In this document: positions 26,777-35,703 of the stretch, piece after piece | Layout: each line of letters begins with the position of its first letter | How positions within the stretch are numbered: the first letter of the stretch is position 1 | From: SAR324 cluster bacterium REDSEA-S27_B3 | GTDB lineage: Bacteria; SAR324; NAC60-12 | NCBI GenBank assembly: GCA_001627865.1 | Contig: LUQO01000031.1 | Span: forward strand, 62,001 to 126,000 | Direction of reading: 5' to 3' | Length of the DNA stretch: 64,000 bases | Made by a program: the position numbers and the translations under genes | The notes under the pieces: generated by a model | Told to the model about the DNA's origin: nothing | What the model saw: the letters and a program-made list of their open reading frames with translations, nothing else | The model's database searches: none

Positions 26777-27391
26777 TCATTCAGTATTTATGCGGTCCAG
26801 CAAACGTCGTAAATACCGTTCTGAGTTCAATTGTGTTTGCAGTTGCTGGAGAATTTCGGAATTCTCTGGAGAGGTTTCAAACTTTTTGAACAAAACAGCA
26901 TAATCAGATTCAATATCAGTGTGTCTTCCCTGTAAATTCTCATTTATTCCGGACAGGGCTGTTTCATCGCCGGATTCAAGCAGTTCATCAAGTGATTCCT
27001 GCAAAGTAAACATTTCCTGCAAAAAACCTTCAGGCAATGTGTCTGACTTCAGCCGTTTATCTCCGGTAAGAATTGATAATAAATATCTTGCCCGCGATGT
27101 TGGTTTCCGTAAAGTACTGAATGCCGCATTCAGCAGCGCAGAAGATTTTTCACTTAGACGTTTTTCCTTCTCCGGAGCTGTTGCAAAAAAATCCGGATGC
27201 ATTTCCAATGATAAACGCTGATATCGGTTTCCCAGTTCATCATGATCAATTTCGAAGCAAAGCGGAAAGCCGAGTACTTCAAAATAATTTATATTATCAG
27301 CAATAGTCTGAAGGGAATTACATGAAAAGCAAAACAGCGGTGATGTCATTGAGACACCACACGATTGACAGGAGGGCTGTTCAAAAGCCAT
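26777..27391 (-). CDS. hscB: Fe-S assembly J-protein HscB with N-terminal zinc-binding domain
   Basis: This is the co-chaperone that brings IscU to HscA. The 204-residue protein has a J-domain with HPD at residues 65-67 and a C-terminal helical IscU-binding region. An additional N-terminal domain carries two CxxC pairs (C8/C11, C21/C24), as in eukaryotic HSC20, probably a zinc site. E. coli HscB lacks it. It lies 21 nt from iscU. Confidence 0.92.
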   Translation of the reverse strand: MAFEQPSCQSCGVSMTSPLFCFSCNSLQTIADNINYFEVLGFPLCFEIDHDELGNRYQRLSLEMHPDFFATAPEKEKRLSEKSSALLNAAFSTLRKPTSRARYLLSILTGDKRLKSDTLPEGFLQEMFTLQESLDELLESGDETALSGINENLQGRHTDIESDYAVLFKKFETSPENSEILQQLQTQLNSERYLRRLLDRINTE

Positions 27392-27412
27392 AGCAGTAGT
27401 AGTCGCTACAGC

Positions 27413-27799
27413 TCAATCTTGGCTTCTGTTCCTGTAATCAGTGATTGCGGCTTTAATTGCGTCTTCGGCCAGAACAGAGCAGTGAATCTTTACCGGAGGC
27501 AACGAGAGTTCTTCTACAATTTCGGTGTTTTTGATAGACATTGCTTCATTAATGCTTTTACCTTTGACCCATTCTGTTGCCAGGCTGGAACTTGCGATAG
27601 CAGATCCACATCCAAATGTCTTGAATTTAGCATCAACTATTTCTTTTGTTTCCGGATTAACCTGAATTTGGAGCTTCATCACATCACCGCATTCAGGCGC
27701 GCCGACCAGTCCTGTACCAACATTGTCATTACTTTTATCAAGACTTCCGACATTTCTGGGGTCGTTGTAATGATCAATAACTTTTTCGCTATAAGCCAT
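27413..27799 (-). CDS. iscU: Fe-S cluster scaffold IscU
   Basis: This is the scaffold on which IscS builds 2Fe-2S clusters. The 128-residue protein has the three ligand cysteines C37, C64 and C107 and the HscA recognition motif LPPVK at residues 100-104. It lies 33 nt after iscS. Confidence 0.97.
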   Translation of the reverse strand: MAYSEKVIDHYNDPRNVGSLDKSNDNVGTGLVGAPECGDVMKLQIQVNPETKEIVDAKFKTFGCGSAIASSSLATEWVKGKSINEAMSIKNTEIVEELSLPPVKIHCSVLAEDAIKAAITDYRNRSQD

Positions 27800-27832
27800 G
27801 TTTTTCCTTTTTCATTTGAATTAATATTTAGG

Positions 27833-29047
27833 TTAATGTGATGTCCATTGTACAGTTGACAAATCCACACCATCTTTCACCATCTCATAAAGCGGTGACA
27901 TTTCACGAAGCCTTTTGACCGCGGAAATCATTTGATCTGCTGCATAATCGACTTCTTCAACTGTGGTGAAGCGTCCCATTCCAACCCGGATTGATGAGTG
28001 TGCCAGATCATCACCGACTCCCAAAGCACGCAGCACATATGATGGTTCCAGGCTGGCAGAAGTGCATGCCGATCCTGAAGAGACTGCGAGTTCGCTCACG
28101 CCCATCATCAAACTTTCACCTTCAACGTAACCGAAACTCATATTGAGGTTATTCGGCAGTCGGTCAGTCGGATGACCATTAATAAAAATATAATCCAATT
28201 TTGAATTTAAGCGATCATAAAGTCTTTGACGCAACCCCGTTAAGCGTTCCGCTTCAGAAGCCATTTCTTCCACTGAAAGCTCCAGGGCCTTGGCGAATCC
28301 TACAATTCCGGGAACATTCAGTGTTCCTGAACGCATGCCCCTTTCATGACCTCCCCCAAACATGATAGGTGACAAGCGCACACGAGGTTTTTTTCTTCTC
28401 ACATACAATGCGCCAATGCCCTTAGGGCCATAAATTTTATGCGCGGACATGGAAAGCAAGTCTATGTTCATTTCTTCCACATCAATCGGTATTTTGCCAA
28501 CGCCCTGTGTTGCGTCAGTATGAAATAAAACACCTTTTTCCCGAGTAATTCGGCCAATCTCTTTAATTGGGTTGAGAGTGCCGATTTCGTTATTTCCTGC
28601 CATTAAACTGACCAGAATTGTATCCTCGCGGATTGAGTCCTCCAATTGTTTCAGGTCAATGCAACCATGTTCATCTACATCAAGAAAAGTGATTTCGTAT
28701 CCTTTCTGCTCTAAAGCATGACAAGGATCAATCACGGCTTTGTGTTCAATCGGGCTCGAAATTATATGTGTCCCCTTTTTTTTGTAAAATTCCGCAACAC
28801 CTAAAATTGCAAGATTGTCTGATTCAGTAGCACCACTGGTAAAAACAATTTCCTTACCTCCAGCGCCAATTAGGTTTCCAATAGATTCACGGGCATCATC
28901 CACCACTTGTTCAACTTGCCAGCCAAATGAATGGTTGCGGCTGGCTGCGTTGCCAAATGAGTCCGTAAAGTAGGGCATCATGGTTTCCACTACTTTTGGG
29001 TCAACAGGTGTTGTTGCATTATAATCTAGATATATGGGCAATTTCAT
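27833..29047 (-). CDS. iscS: Cysteine desulfurase IscS
   Basis: This PLP enzyme takes sulfur from cysteine for Fe-S clusters and tRNA thiolation. The protein has 404 residues from the ATG at 29047, chosen over an upstream TTG because it gives the usual start [13 protein letters not shown]. The PLP lysine lies in [10 protein letters not shown] and the active cysteine loop is [17 protein letters not shown]. The start lies inside the iscR frame, a 29-nt overlap that couples the two genes. Confidence 0.96.
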   Translation of the reverse strand: MKLPIYLDYNATTPVDPKVVETMMPYFTDSFGNAASRNHSFGWQVEQVVDDARESIGNLIGAGGKEIVFTSGATESDNLAILGVAEFYKKKGTHIISSPIEHKAVIDPCHALEQKGYEITFLDVDEHGCIDLKQLEDSIREDTILVSLMAGNNEIGTLNPIKEIGRITREKGVLFHTDATQGVGKIPIDVEEMNIDLLSMSAHKIYGPKGIGALYVRRKKPRVRLSPIMFGGGHERGMRSGTLNVPGIVGFAKALELSVEEMASEAERLTGLRQRLYDRLNSKLDYIFINGHPTDRLPNNLNMSFGYVEGESLMMGVSELAVSSGSACTSASLEPSYVLRALGVGDDLAHSSIRVGMGRFTTVEEVDYAADQMISAVKRLREMSPLYEMVKDGVDLSTVQWTSH

Positions 29048-29480
29048 ACGAAGAATCCTCAAAACATGGGTTATTAATTTGCGCGTCTTTTATGATTGCG
29101 GCTAAAGTCGTTTCTTCTATAAACTGTTGAATTTTATTATGTATTGCAGTCAAAGGACGCTGAGTAGGACAACACTGATGCACTTTACATAAATCCTGAT
29201 CATGAACACATTCCACTAAAGTGAAAGGATTGTCAGTAATTTGAATTATCTCAGATAAATTGATTTTTTCTGCAGATCTGGCCAGCACGTAACCACCTCG
29301 CTGTCCGCGAGTTGACTTAATCAAACCGGCAGAGACCAGCAGTTTAAGTATATTTGCCACCATTGGATATGGCAATTGATAGTGTTCTGCCACTTTCTGA
29401 GCACTTACAGGAGCATTTGCTTCACCCAAATGTGTCAGCAAAATTATTGCGTAATCTGTCTTTTTTGATAATTTCAGCAT
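29019..29480 (-). CDS. iscR: Rrf2-family Fe-S regulator, IscR/SUF-regulator type
   Basis: This is a transcription factor that senses Fe-S cluster status and controls the isc operon. From the ATG at 29480 (AAAGGTGATA upstream) it has 153 residues. The winged-helix domain includes [14 protein letters not shown] and the wing [10 protein letters not shown]. Cluster ligands are probably C91, C98, C103 and C104; the spacing C-x6-C-x4-C-C differs from E. coli IscR (C-x5-C-x5-C) and is nearer the SUF-regulator type. A 25-bp inverted repeat lies over its promoter. Confidence 0.88.
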   Translation of the reverse strand: MLKLSKKTDYAIILLTHLGEANAPVSAQKVAEHYQLPYPMVANILKLLVSAGLIKSTRGQRGGYVLARSAEKINLSEIIQITDNPFTLVECVHDQDLCKVHQCCPTQRPLTAIHNKIQQFIEETTLAAIIKDAQINNPCFEDSSYEIAHISRL

Positions 29481-29506
29481 TATCACCTTTATATATGTGT
29501 ATTTAT

Positions 29507-29531
29507 AAATAGCACCCAATTAGTACTATTT
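29507..29531 (-). promoter_or_regulatory. Candidate IscR operator overlapping the isc promoter
   Basis: AAATAGCAC (29507-29515) and GTACTATTT (29523-29531) form a 25-bp imperfect inverted repeat (8 of 9 positions paired). It overlaps a minus-strand -35 TTGAAA (29534-29529) with a weak -10 TATTTA 17 bp on. The overall length matches the known 25-bp type 1 IscR sites. Negative autoregulation is the natural inference. Confidence 0.6.
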
Positions 29532-29569
29532 CAAGTTAAATATTCAAAAAACTTAAAATTAATGGAAGT

Positions 29570-30355
29570 TTATTCAACAATGAAAGGAATTTCACCTGTC
29601 TGGTGAATGAGAGGATCCGGCACACCAACTTCCCAGATCCGGAAATCCAGGCGCATGTAATCTACGTGAGAAACAGGGGATATTTGTGCCTGCAAGCTGG
29701 ACTCAATACGACCTCCAGCAGGAATCCAGTAATATTTCTCATCAATATTTTCCTGGATCTGTGTTTGCCAGAAATTAGAGGAAACCTTGATAAAACGTGG
29801 AGCGGATGCAGGATTGTCTATTCGGAACATAAGATTAGCAACTTTTTTATCATTCTCAGTAACCGGGGATTTTTCTGCGTCAGGAGATTTTTCAGAATAA
29901 CTCACAGAAAGACTTGTCAGAATCGGAATTTTTGAATCAGGCACACGGTTTTTCCAGTATAAACGCTTCAATGCACCCAGCCAGATTGTTGAGTGTTCTT
30001 TGCTTTCCGATTCCTTCCATATTTTCAACAAAGGTGGTACATCAGTTGAGTCTCCCAGCATTCCGGTTAACATCGCAATTTGCCAAGGCACACTTTCAGT
30101 ATCCTGATTCAAAATGGTATTACGCAGAACAGGCAACCCCCATTCCGGATAATTCAAAAAAGCCCTCGCAGCCTGAAATCGTTTCTCCGGTGCAGAATCA
30201 CTCAACATTGGATACCATTGGTGCAGAAATACGTATTTAGCCTGTTCTTCAAAAAATGCCAGCGCAGTTGTGTTTTTATGGGTGCCTGCTGGAATCAGTA
30301 TGATCAGAAAGATAATGAGTCTAAGTATGTAATAAATATTTTTCTTCACTGTCAT
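29570..30355 (-). CDS. Hypothetical secreted or anchored protein with HEAT-like repeats
   Basis: The 261-residue product starts with a transmembrane or signal segment (about residues 8-26). The middle resembles short HEAT-like helical repeats (EKRFQAARAFLNYPEWGLPV, then PWQIAMLTGMLGD). The C-terminal part looks beta-rich. The ATG at 30355 is preferred because ATGA overlaps the stop of the glycosyltransferase gene, so the two are translationally coupled. The function is unknown; an envelope role is plausible. Confidence 0.72.
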   Translation of the reverse strand: MTVKKNIYYILRLIIFLIILIPAGTHKNTTALAFFEEQAKYVFLHQWYPMLSDSAPEKRFQAARAFLNYPEWGLPVLRNTILNQDTESVPWQIAMLTGMLGDSTDVPPLLKIWKESESKEHSTIWLGALKRLYWKNRVPDSKIPILTSLSVSYSEKSPDAEKSPVTENDKKVANLMFRIDNPASAPRFIKVSSNFWQTQIQENIDEKYYWIPAGGRIESSLQAQISPVSHVDYMRLDFRIWEVGVPDPLIHQTGEIPFIVE

Positions 30356-31476
30356 CCTTTCCATTCCCTGAATCCTTTGTCAATGGCCTCAGCCATTTGA
30401 CTTTTGTAATTTTCTCTGCCGAATTGTTTTGTTTGACGGAAGAATGCTTCCGGAGAAAAGTCTTTCCAGCTTCTTTCCATTTCCTCCACTGCTTCACAAA
30501 GTGCATCCTCAGTTTGTTCTTTGAAGAAGATACCGGTTTTTTCAGAAACTGTTTCCAGAGCTCCACCTGAAGCAAAAGCAATTACAGGAGTATTACATGC
30601 CTGCGCTTCAAGCGGCGTAATGCCAAAATCATCTTCTCCCGGAAAGACAAATGCACGTGCCTGTTGATATAATTGTAACAGTTTTTCATTTGACAGTGTG
30701 CTATGAAATTCAATGTTGTTGGCTGCAATAGACCTGCAATAATCTTCGTCCTGTCCGCTACCGGCAATTTTAAGAGGCAGTTTGAGCCGATTAAATGCTT
30801 TCACAGCCAAATCAACACGCTTATTGGGAGCAAAGGCTCCTACCATCAGGTAATAACAGTCTTTTGAATCCCCTGGCTTAAAGTATGAAAGATCAACCGG
30901 CGGATAAATTACCTGAGATTCACGATTATAATAATCACGAATTTTCCAATGTACGTTCTGACTGTTGCAAAGAAAAGTGTTTACTCGTTTCGATGAATTA
31001 CGATCCCATCGTTGTAAGTATGGGCGTGTTATTTCTGCTGCAACCTTGACTGACCATGAAGTTCTTGGTTGTCTGAAATAGGTGTCAAACTGATCCCACA
31101 CATAACGCATCGGAGTGTGTATGTATGAAATATGATAGACCGTGTCATCATGTTTCACGCCTTTTGCGACACAATGGCTGGAACTTACAATGAGGTCATA
31201 TTCGTTTAAATCAAACTGCTCTATTGCTAAGGGGAAAAGTGGTAGAAAATGTCGATATTTTTTTAATCCAAAAGGCATGCGTTGAATAAATGAGGTACTG
31301 ATCTTCATTGACTCAATTATTTCGGATAGCTTACCTTTCTCGTGAATCAAAGTATAGAGTTCTGCATCAGGGAACAGTTCGCACAGCACCTCAAGGCACT
31401 TTTCTCCACCACGCATCCCATTCAGCCAGTCGTGTACCAGCGCAACTTTTCTGCCTTCCAGAGACGGTATAGTCAT
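30352..31476 (-). CDS. Glycosyltransferase family 4
   Basis: The 374-residue protein has the GT-B fold signs VALVHDWLNGMRGGEKCLE at the N-terminus and the donor-site motif F-V-F-P-G-E-D-D-F-G-I-T-P-L-E-A-Q-A-C with the E-x7-E spacing of GT4 (WbaZ/RfaG-like). It would transfer a sugar to a lipid or polysaccharide at the inner membrane. ATG 31476 overlaps the HAD gene stop (TGATG), with GGAGAAG upstream. Confidence 0.9.
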   Translation of the reverse strand: MTIPSLEGRKVALVHDWLNGMRGGEKCLEVLCELFPDAELYTLIHEKGKLSEIIESMKISTSFIQRMPFGLKKYRHFLPLFPLAIEQFDLNEYDLIVSSSHCVAKGVKHDDTVYHISYIHTPMRYVWDQFDTYFRQPRTSWSVKVAAEITRPYLQRWDRNSSKRVNTFLCNSQNVHWKIRDYYNRESQVIYPPVDLSYFKPGDSKDCYYLMVGAFAPNKRVDLAVKAFNRLKLPLKIAGSGQDEDYCRSIAANNIEFHSTLSNEKLLQLYQQARAFVFPGEDDFGITPLEAQACNTPVIAFASGGALETVSEKTGIFFKEQTEDALCEAVEEMERSWKDFSPEAFFRQTKQFGRENYKSQMAEAIDKGFREWKG

Positions 31477-32162
31477 CACTTCTCCTCTATCAACTTAGGG
31501 AGTAGTCCAATGCTTTTTATTTGGGTATAGTTTGCAGGATCAATATATGTATGATTCTGTTCATGATCCCAGGTAGTATCGTATGGGATATGCACAGCGT
31601 GGCCGCCAATCTGGACAACAGGTACAATGTCTGAGCGCATTGAATTTCCTACCATCATGAAGCGTGAATCATCAATTTTATGACGTAATAAGATTTTTTT
31701 ATATGTCTGTGGATTTTTGTCACTTACAATTTCCACAGCTGTAAAATAGTCTACTAATCCTGAGCGGGCAATTTTCGCTTCCTGATCAATCAAGTCTCCC
31801 TTGGTTATAAGCAGTAAGCGATATTGTTTTGAAAGTTCATCAATTACTTCCTGCACATCAGGCAGCAGTTCAATTGGTGCCGCTAACATTTCTCTGCCGA
31901 AATCAAGTATTTGTTGAATTTCATTTCCGTTGATTTCTCCGTCTGTAAGTTCAATAGATGTTTCAATCATGGAAAGTATGAAACCTTTGATTCCGTATCC
32001 GAATAATTTGAGATTTTTAATCTGAGTCGAGGATAGAGTCTGATCAACTACTTCCGGACCATGTGAAGAAAGCATTTCACGAAACTTTTCCTGAGTCATG
32101 GTAAAGATAGACTCATTATGCCAGAGGGTATCGTCGGCATCAAAGGCAATTACATCAAACAT
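31476..32162 (-). CDS. HAD-superfamily hydrolase
   Basis: The 228-residue protein has the catalytic D8-A-D10-D-T12 motif near the N-terminus, a helical cap, a motif II LLITKG and a motif III/IV region D-K-N-P...V-G-N-S-M-R-S-D. It is a phosphatase or phosphoglycolate-phosphatase-like enzyme of unknown substrate. It overlaps the glycosyltransferase start by one base and is probably cotranscribed with it. Confidence 0.88.
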   Translation of the reverse strand: MFDVIAFDADDTLWHNESIFTMTQEKFREMLSSHGPEVVDQTLSSTQIKNLKLFGYGIKGFILSMIETSIELTDGEINGNEIQQILDFGREMLAAPIELLPDVQEVIDELSKQYRLLLITKGDLIDQEAKIARSGLVDYFTAVEIVSDKNPQTYKKILLRHKIDDSRFMMVGNSMRSDIVPVVQIGGHAVHIPYDTTWDHEQNHTYIDPANYTQIKSIGLLPKLIEEK

Positions 32163-32289
32163 TCCTGTGTTTGTTGTAAAAAGAGGACAGGTTTAGAAGG
32201 GGGAGGAAAAAGTATGCGGGAAGCAAATTTCCTAAGCAAGCGGAAATTCTGTAAGGATTAAATCAACTAGATAGATTGGAAGACAGCAT

Positions 32290-32316
32290 AGGGTGAGATT
32301 CGAAAAATCTCACCCT
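32290..32316 (-). terminator. Hairpin after the 62-aa gene
   Basis: AGGGTGAGATT (32290-32300) and AATCTCACCCT (32306-32316) form a perfect 11-bp stem with a CGAAA loop, 8 nt past the stop codon of the small minus-strand gene. No T-run follows. It separates that gene from the HAD unit. Confidence 0.6.
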
Positions 32317-32323
32317 GTCAGCT

Positions 32324-32512
32324 TCACTGAGTCTGGCACTGGCGCTCCTCCATTAACACTTCGTTGAAAGAATCACGCATAACGTTGATCAGAATCACGT
32401 CTTTAAGCGTCTTTGCCGATGCTTCCAACATATCCAGTCCAAGACCGATTGAAACGTCTTGCTGAGTCAGATTTTCCAACTGCAAAACTATATGCTTTAG
32501 CGAAGAATTCAT
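32324..32512 (-). CDS. Small hypothetical protein (62 aa)
   Basis: The product is not recognised. The ATG at 32512 is preceded by a near-perfect AAGGAGG ribosome binding site at ideal distance, and a strong hairpin lies just after the stop, so it looks like a real monocistronic gene. The predicted protein is short, helical and acidic-hydrophobic (DVSIGLGLDMLEASAKTLKD), without signal or membrane segment. An upstream in-frame start at 32551 has no such ribosome binding site. Confidence 0.7.
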   Translation of the reverse strand: MNSSLKHIVLQLENLTQQDVSIGLGLDMLEASAKTLKDVILINVMRDSFNEVLMEERQCQTQ

Positions 32513-32618
32513 ATTCCTCCTTACGGCTAAGTTAACCGGAAATTTTGACACACTCCAAAAAAATGTGCCACGATGCTTTACTCCGGCATACTGTAATTCG
32601 ATGCAGTTACTATGCCTC

Positions 32619-33080
32619 CTATATTTGTTTTAAAAGACGTGCCATTTCAATCGCGCAATCAGTGGCGTAACGACCCTGGTTACCAGATTTTGAACCGGCA
32701 CGCTCAATTGCCTGTTCAAGTGTGTCTGTGGTAAGAAGACCAAAACTGACCGGAACACCGGTTTCTAACGAGGCTGATGCAATGCCGTTTGAGGCATTCG
32801 CACATACATAATCGAAATGTGATGTTTCTCCTCGAATAACAGCACCAAGGCAGACGATAGCATCAAATTTTCCGCTAATTGCTAATTTTTTTGCTGCTAA
32901 TGGCAGCTCAAACGCGCCCGGAACACGCAATACCGTAACCTCTTCCTTATTGCCACCATGTCTTGCCAGAGAATCCAGTGCGCCTTCCAGCAAACGTTCG
33001 CAGACGAATTCATTGAACCTTGATACCACAAAGGCAATTTTCAGATCAGTGGCAATTAAATCACCTTCTATTTGAATCAT
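32619..33080 (-). CDS. ribH: 6,7-dimethyl-8-ribityllumazine synthase
   Basis: This enzyme carries out the penultimate step of riboflavin synthesis and usually forms large shells. The 153-residue length is typical. The motifs [47 protein letters not shown] and [18 protein letters not shown] are all conserved, including the catalytic His in T-S-H-F. No other rib gene is in the window. Confidence 0.96.
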   Translation of the reverse strand: MIQIEGDLIATDLKIAFVVSRFNEFVCERLLEGALDSLARHGGNKEEVTVLRVPGAFELPLAAKKLAISGKFDAIVCLGAVIRGETSHFDYVCANASNGIASASLETGVPVSFGLLTTDTLEQAIERAGSKSGNQGRYATDCAIEMARLLKQI

Positions 33081-33124
33081 CTTTACCCTGTTAAAGTTGT
33101 TGTGTCAGCAACCACAATGGAAAA

Positions 33125-33433
33125 TTATTGCAAATTATTAAAATTGCGAAGCATCTTATAATGAAAAATCCCCGTATCGTGATTATCACTCCAGTATACA
33201 CGCAAGGCATAATTGCCCACGTATTCGCTTTTCAATGGTCGAATGTCCTTGGGGATTGTTTTTGAGTCCAATTTCTTAACTCCACTGAATTCATCAATAC
33301 AACTTGCGCATGGACAAGAGTCACGCAGATCAAAAAAACTTATATGACTTTCTTTTCCATCTTGCCAGAGAATATACATTTCATCGCCCAGAAGAATTTT
33401 TTCTGGTTTGGCTTTTTTCTTTACTTTAAGCAT
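33125..33433 (-). CDS. DUF971-family protein
   Basis: The 102-residue protein has the family pattern [16 protein letters not shown], then [21 protein letters not shown] and D-T-G-I-F. Such domains appear in eukaryotic gamma-butyrobetaine hydroxylase N-termini and near Fe-S factors, and the CPCASC could hold metal. The function is not established. It lies 44 nt upstream of ribH on the same strand. Confidence 0.82.
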   Translation of the reverse strand: MLKVKKKAKPEKILLGDEMYILWQDGKESHISFFDLRDSCPCASCIDEFSGVKKLDSKTIPKDIRPLKSEYVGNYALRVYWSDNHDTGIFHYKMLRNFNNLQ

Positions 33434-33602
33434 AATAGGCCGACTTTGTTCTGAAATGAGTTTTTTATTACGGAAGATGTTTTTATAAATAATTGCAGGA
33501 CAATCTACATTAATCTCATGTACATTTCAAGCGTTTGTTAGCACTTATGTTTTTACTTGTGAATAACATCTTAACTTTTTCCAGCATAAACTGAGTACGA
33601 TT

Positions 33603-34010
33603 ATGGGCTCCGCAGAAGGTACTGATAAAAAAGAAGAGACGGGAAAATTCGGCAATGTGAAGTCAGTCCTGCGGGACAGCATTAAAAAGACACCGGAAGA
33701 AACACAAAAAAAATACAATTCTGTCTCATCGAAAAGCATTTCACTGAAACGTGTGGGGGAGGAGGTGCTCAGCAGCAGTTCCAAAGATGAGTTGAAAGTA
33801 AACCTGCCTAAAGCAATTGTTGTAAAGAAAAATCTAAAAAAAGATGTGGAAAATCTTTACACTAGCTTCAAAAGATTTGAAGAAACCCATGATAATTCAG
33901 AAGATATCAATAACTTCAAGCAAGCGTGTAACAAAGTGATCAGGCATGCACAAAAATCACATGAAGCAATCAGAAACAAGGTATACAAAGTTTACGATAA
34001 AAAGAGATAA
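33603..34010 (+). CDS. Hypothetical lysine-rich protein (135 aa)
   Basis: The product is not recognised. It is highly charged and rich in Lys, Ser and Glu, with no cysteine apart from one near the C-terminus. The N-terminal half looks disordered and the C-terminal half helical or coiled coil (VENLYTSFKRFEETH). It is the first plus-strand gene of a short run, 32 nt before tmk. Confidence 0.65.
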   Translation: MGSAEGTDKKEETGKFGNVKSVLRDSIKKTPEETQKKYNSVSSKSISLKRVGEEVLSSSSKDELKVNLPKAIVVKKNLKKDVENLYTSFKRFEETHDNSEDINNFKQACNKVIRHAQKSHEAIRNKVYKVYDKKR

Positions 34011-34042
34011 ATTCCTTCCTTAGTCAATAATACCTGCTTTCA

Positions 34043-34690
34043 ATGCATTCCGGAAAACTTATTACTTTTGAGGGTCTTGACGGTTGTGGAAAGAGTACCC
34101 AGCTGGAAAAAATCAATAACTGGCTGATCCAGCAAGGTTGTGAAGTCCTCAAAACAAAGGAACCTGGAGGAACTAGAATCGGACAGCAAATCCGGCATAT
34201 TCTGCTTAATCCGGAACACAAAGAACTTAATCCGGAAAGCGAACTGTTGCTTTATTTATCTGACAGGATACAGCACCTTAAGGAAACAATTCTCCCTGCA
34301 AAAGCACAAGGCAAAATGGTATTGTGTGACCGCTTTCATGACTCAACTGTAGTTTATCAGGGTTATGGCAGGGGAATTGATTTAAGAAGTATTGAATCTA
34401 TCATATCATACAGCATCAAACCGTATCTTCCGGATTTAACTTTTCTGCTGACAATTCCACCAGAAACTGTTGCCCACCGACTGGACCAACGAGATGAACA
34501 GTTTGTAAAAGATCGTCTGGATATGGAGTCACAAGACTTTTTTGAACGTGCTGCCAATGGTTATCATGAACTGGCCTCAGCTGAACCGGAACGTTTTGTT
34601 TGCCTGAACGGCGAGCAGGAAGTTGAAGTAATTCATCAACAAATCATTGCTGTAATCCAGCAGCGATTCGAGATTGGTTTCAAAAGTTGA
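34043..34690 (+). CDS. tmk: Thymidylate kinase
   Basis: This enzyme phosphorylates dTMP to dTDP. The 215-residue protein has the P-loop GLDGCGKST at residues 11-19, the DR(F/Y)-H motif C-D-R-F-H-D-S-T-V-V-Y-Q and the LID region. The length and motif order are normal. Confidence 0.96.
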   Translation: MHSGKLITFEGLDGCGKSTQLEKINNWLIQQGCEVLKTKEPGGTRIGQQIRHILLNPEHKELNPESELLLYLSDRIQHLKETILPAKAQGKMVLCDRFHDSTVVYQGYGRGIDLRSIESIISYSIKPYLPDLTFLLTIPPETVAHRLDQRDEQFVKDRLDMESQDFFERAANGYHELASAEPERFVCLNGEQEVEVIHQQIIAVIQQRFEIGFKS

Positions 34691-34822
34691 TAGAATAAAA
34701 ATATCATACCTGTCAGCAAAGCAATGAAAGCTATAAAAAATGGATTAGGGAAATTTGTTGAATAAAAAATCACTTACATATAACTAAACCTGGAATCAGT
34801 AACACCATAATTAAGAAATTTT

Positions 34823-35581
34823 ATGAGAAGTACATTTTTTCAGCAGCCTTTGGAACATCAAATTGAAGTTGATGGTGAGAATTGGAATCAGGGAGAAGAA
34901 ATAAAAGGGAAGCTTCGAATTCGTAGCATGAGCAGAGAAACAGTGATTGTGAACACATCTCAAATTATCCTTGCCTACGGACTGAAAAAAGCCATCAAAG
35001 AAGGGAATGACTCCCCCTGGGAAGTGCTTGAAAATCAGGTAATGGCGCAGGACATCTCTCTGCCTGCAGGTGGGGATCAATCTTTCGAATGGCATTTTAA
35101 TTTGAGCACAGATTGTCCTATTACTGACAAACAGGGGGGATTGTTTTTGCTTTTTGGTGGAGAAGATACTCTCTCTGTAGGAGGTAGGATTGATTTACAA
35201 ATCAGCCTGCATCCAATCCTGAAAAACTTTCTGCAAACTTTCACAACACAATTTTATTTCCTGGAAAAATATCAGAAACGTAAATCCGAATGGACTGAGA
35301 TCAAACTTGTTCCGCCAGAATCAAGGGAATATCCCAATCTGGACTTTGTCCGTTGTTTACTCCGAATATATGAAGAACACCTTGAAGTACATTATCTGTT
35401 TAAAATGAGCGGACTTGGACGTGCGGGTGAAAAAATGACAGTAACAAAAAAAAATCGTGAGCTTAAGCAGAGATTAACACCTGAAAACTATCTATTGCCG
35501 GGTGGTTTCCCCAATCGAGCTTGTTTTCGTGAAAATATCAATGAGGCACTAAACATCGCAAGGCCTGAAGTGATTTTTTGA
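34823..35581 (+). CDS. Hypothetical protein, possibly arrestin/Spo0M-like fold
   Basis: The 252-residue protein has no signal peptide and appears mostly beta-strand. The opening PLEHQIEVDGENWNQGEEIKG and the repeated pattern of hydrophobic strands resemble Spo0M or arrestin-like sandwich proteins, but the likeness is weak. The C-terminal part is more basic. It stands alone, 132 nt after tmk. No function is claimed. Confidence 0.6.
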   Translation: MRSTFFQQPLEHQIEVDGENWNQGEEIKGKLRIRSMSRETVIVNTSQIILAYGLKKAIKEGNDSPWEVLENQVMAQDISLPAGGDQSFEWHFNLSTDCPITDKQGGLFLLFGGEDTLSVGGRIDLQISLHPILKNFLQTFTTQFYFLEKYQKRKSEWTEIKLVPPESREYPNLDFVRCLLRIYEEHLEVHYLFKMSGLGRAGEKMTVTKKNRELKQRLTPENYLLPGGFPNRACFRENINEALNIARPEVIF

Positions 35582-35703
35582 CCTGTTGCTGAAATGTATC
35601 CGTTGCTCAACTTCTGAGTAACATCCCCAATTTATCAGCTTAATCGCTCATCCAATCTGACCTTATGAAGCTCCGTATTGAAGATTCTGTATACAGATTG
35701 AAT

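Noticed and set aside
32552-32618. Sigma-54 promoter (TGGCAC...TTTGG) before the 62-aa gene
   Set aside because: The -24 half is perfect but the -12 element lacks the GC at the needed distance.
35686-35697. 12-bp palindrome TCTGTATACAGA
   Set aside because: It is a single occurrence between convergent genes with no promoter beside it, so it is too weak to call an operator.
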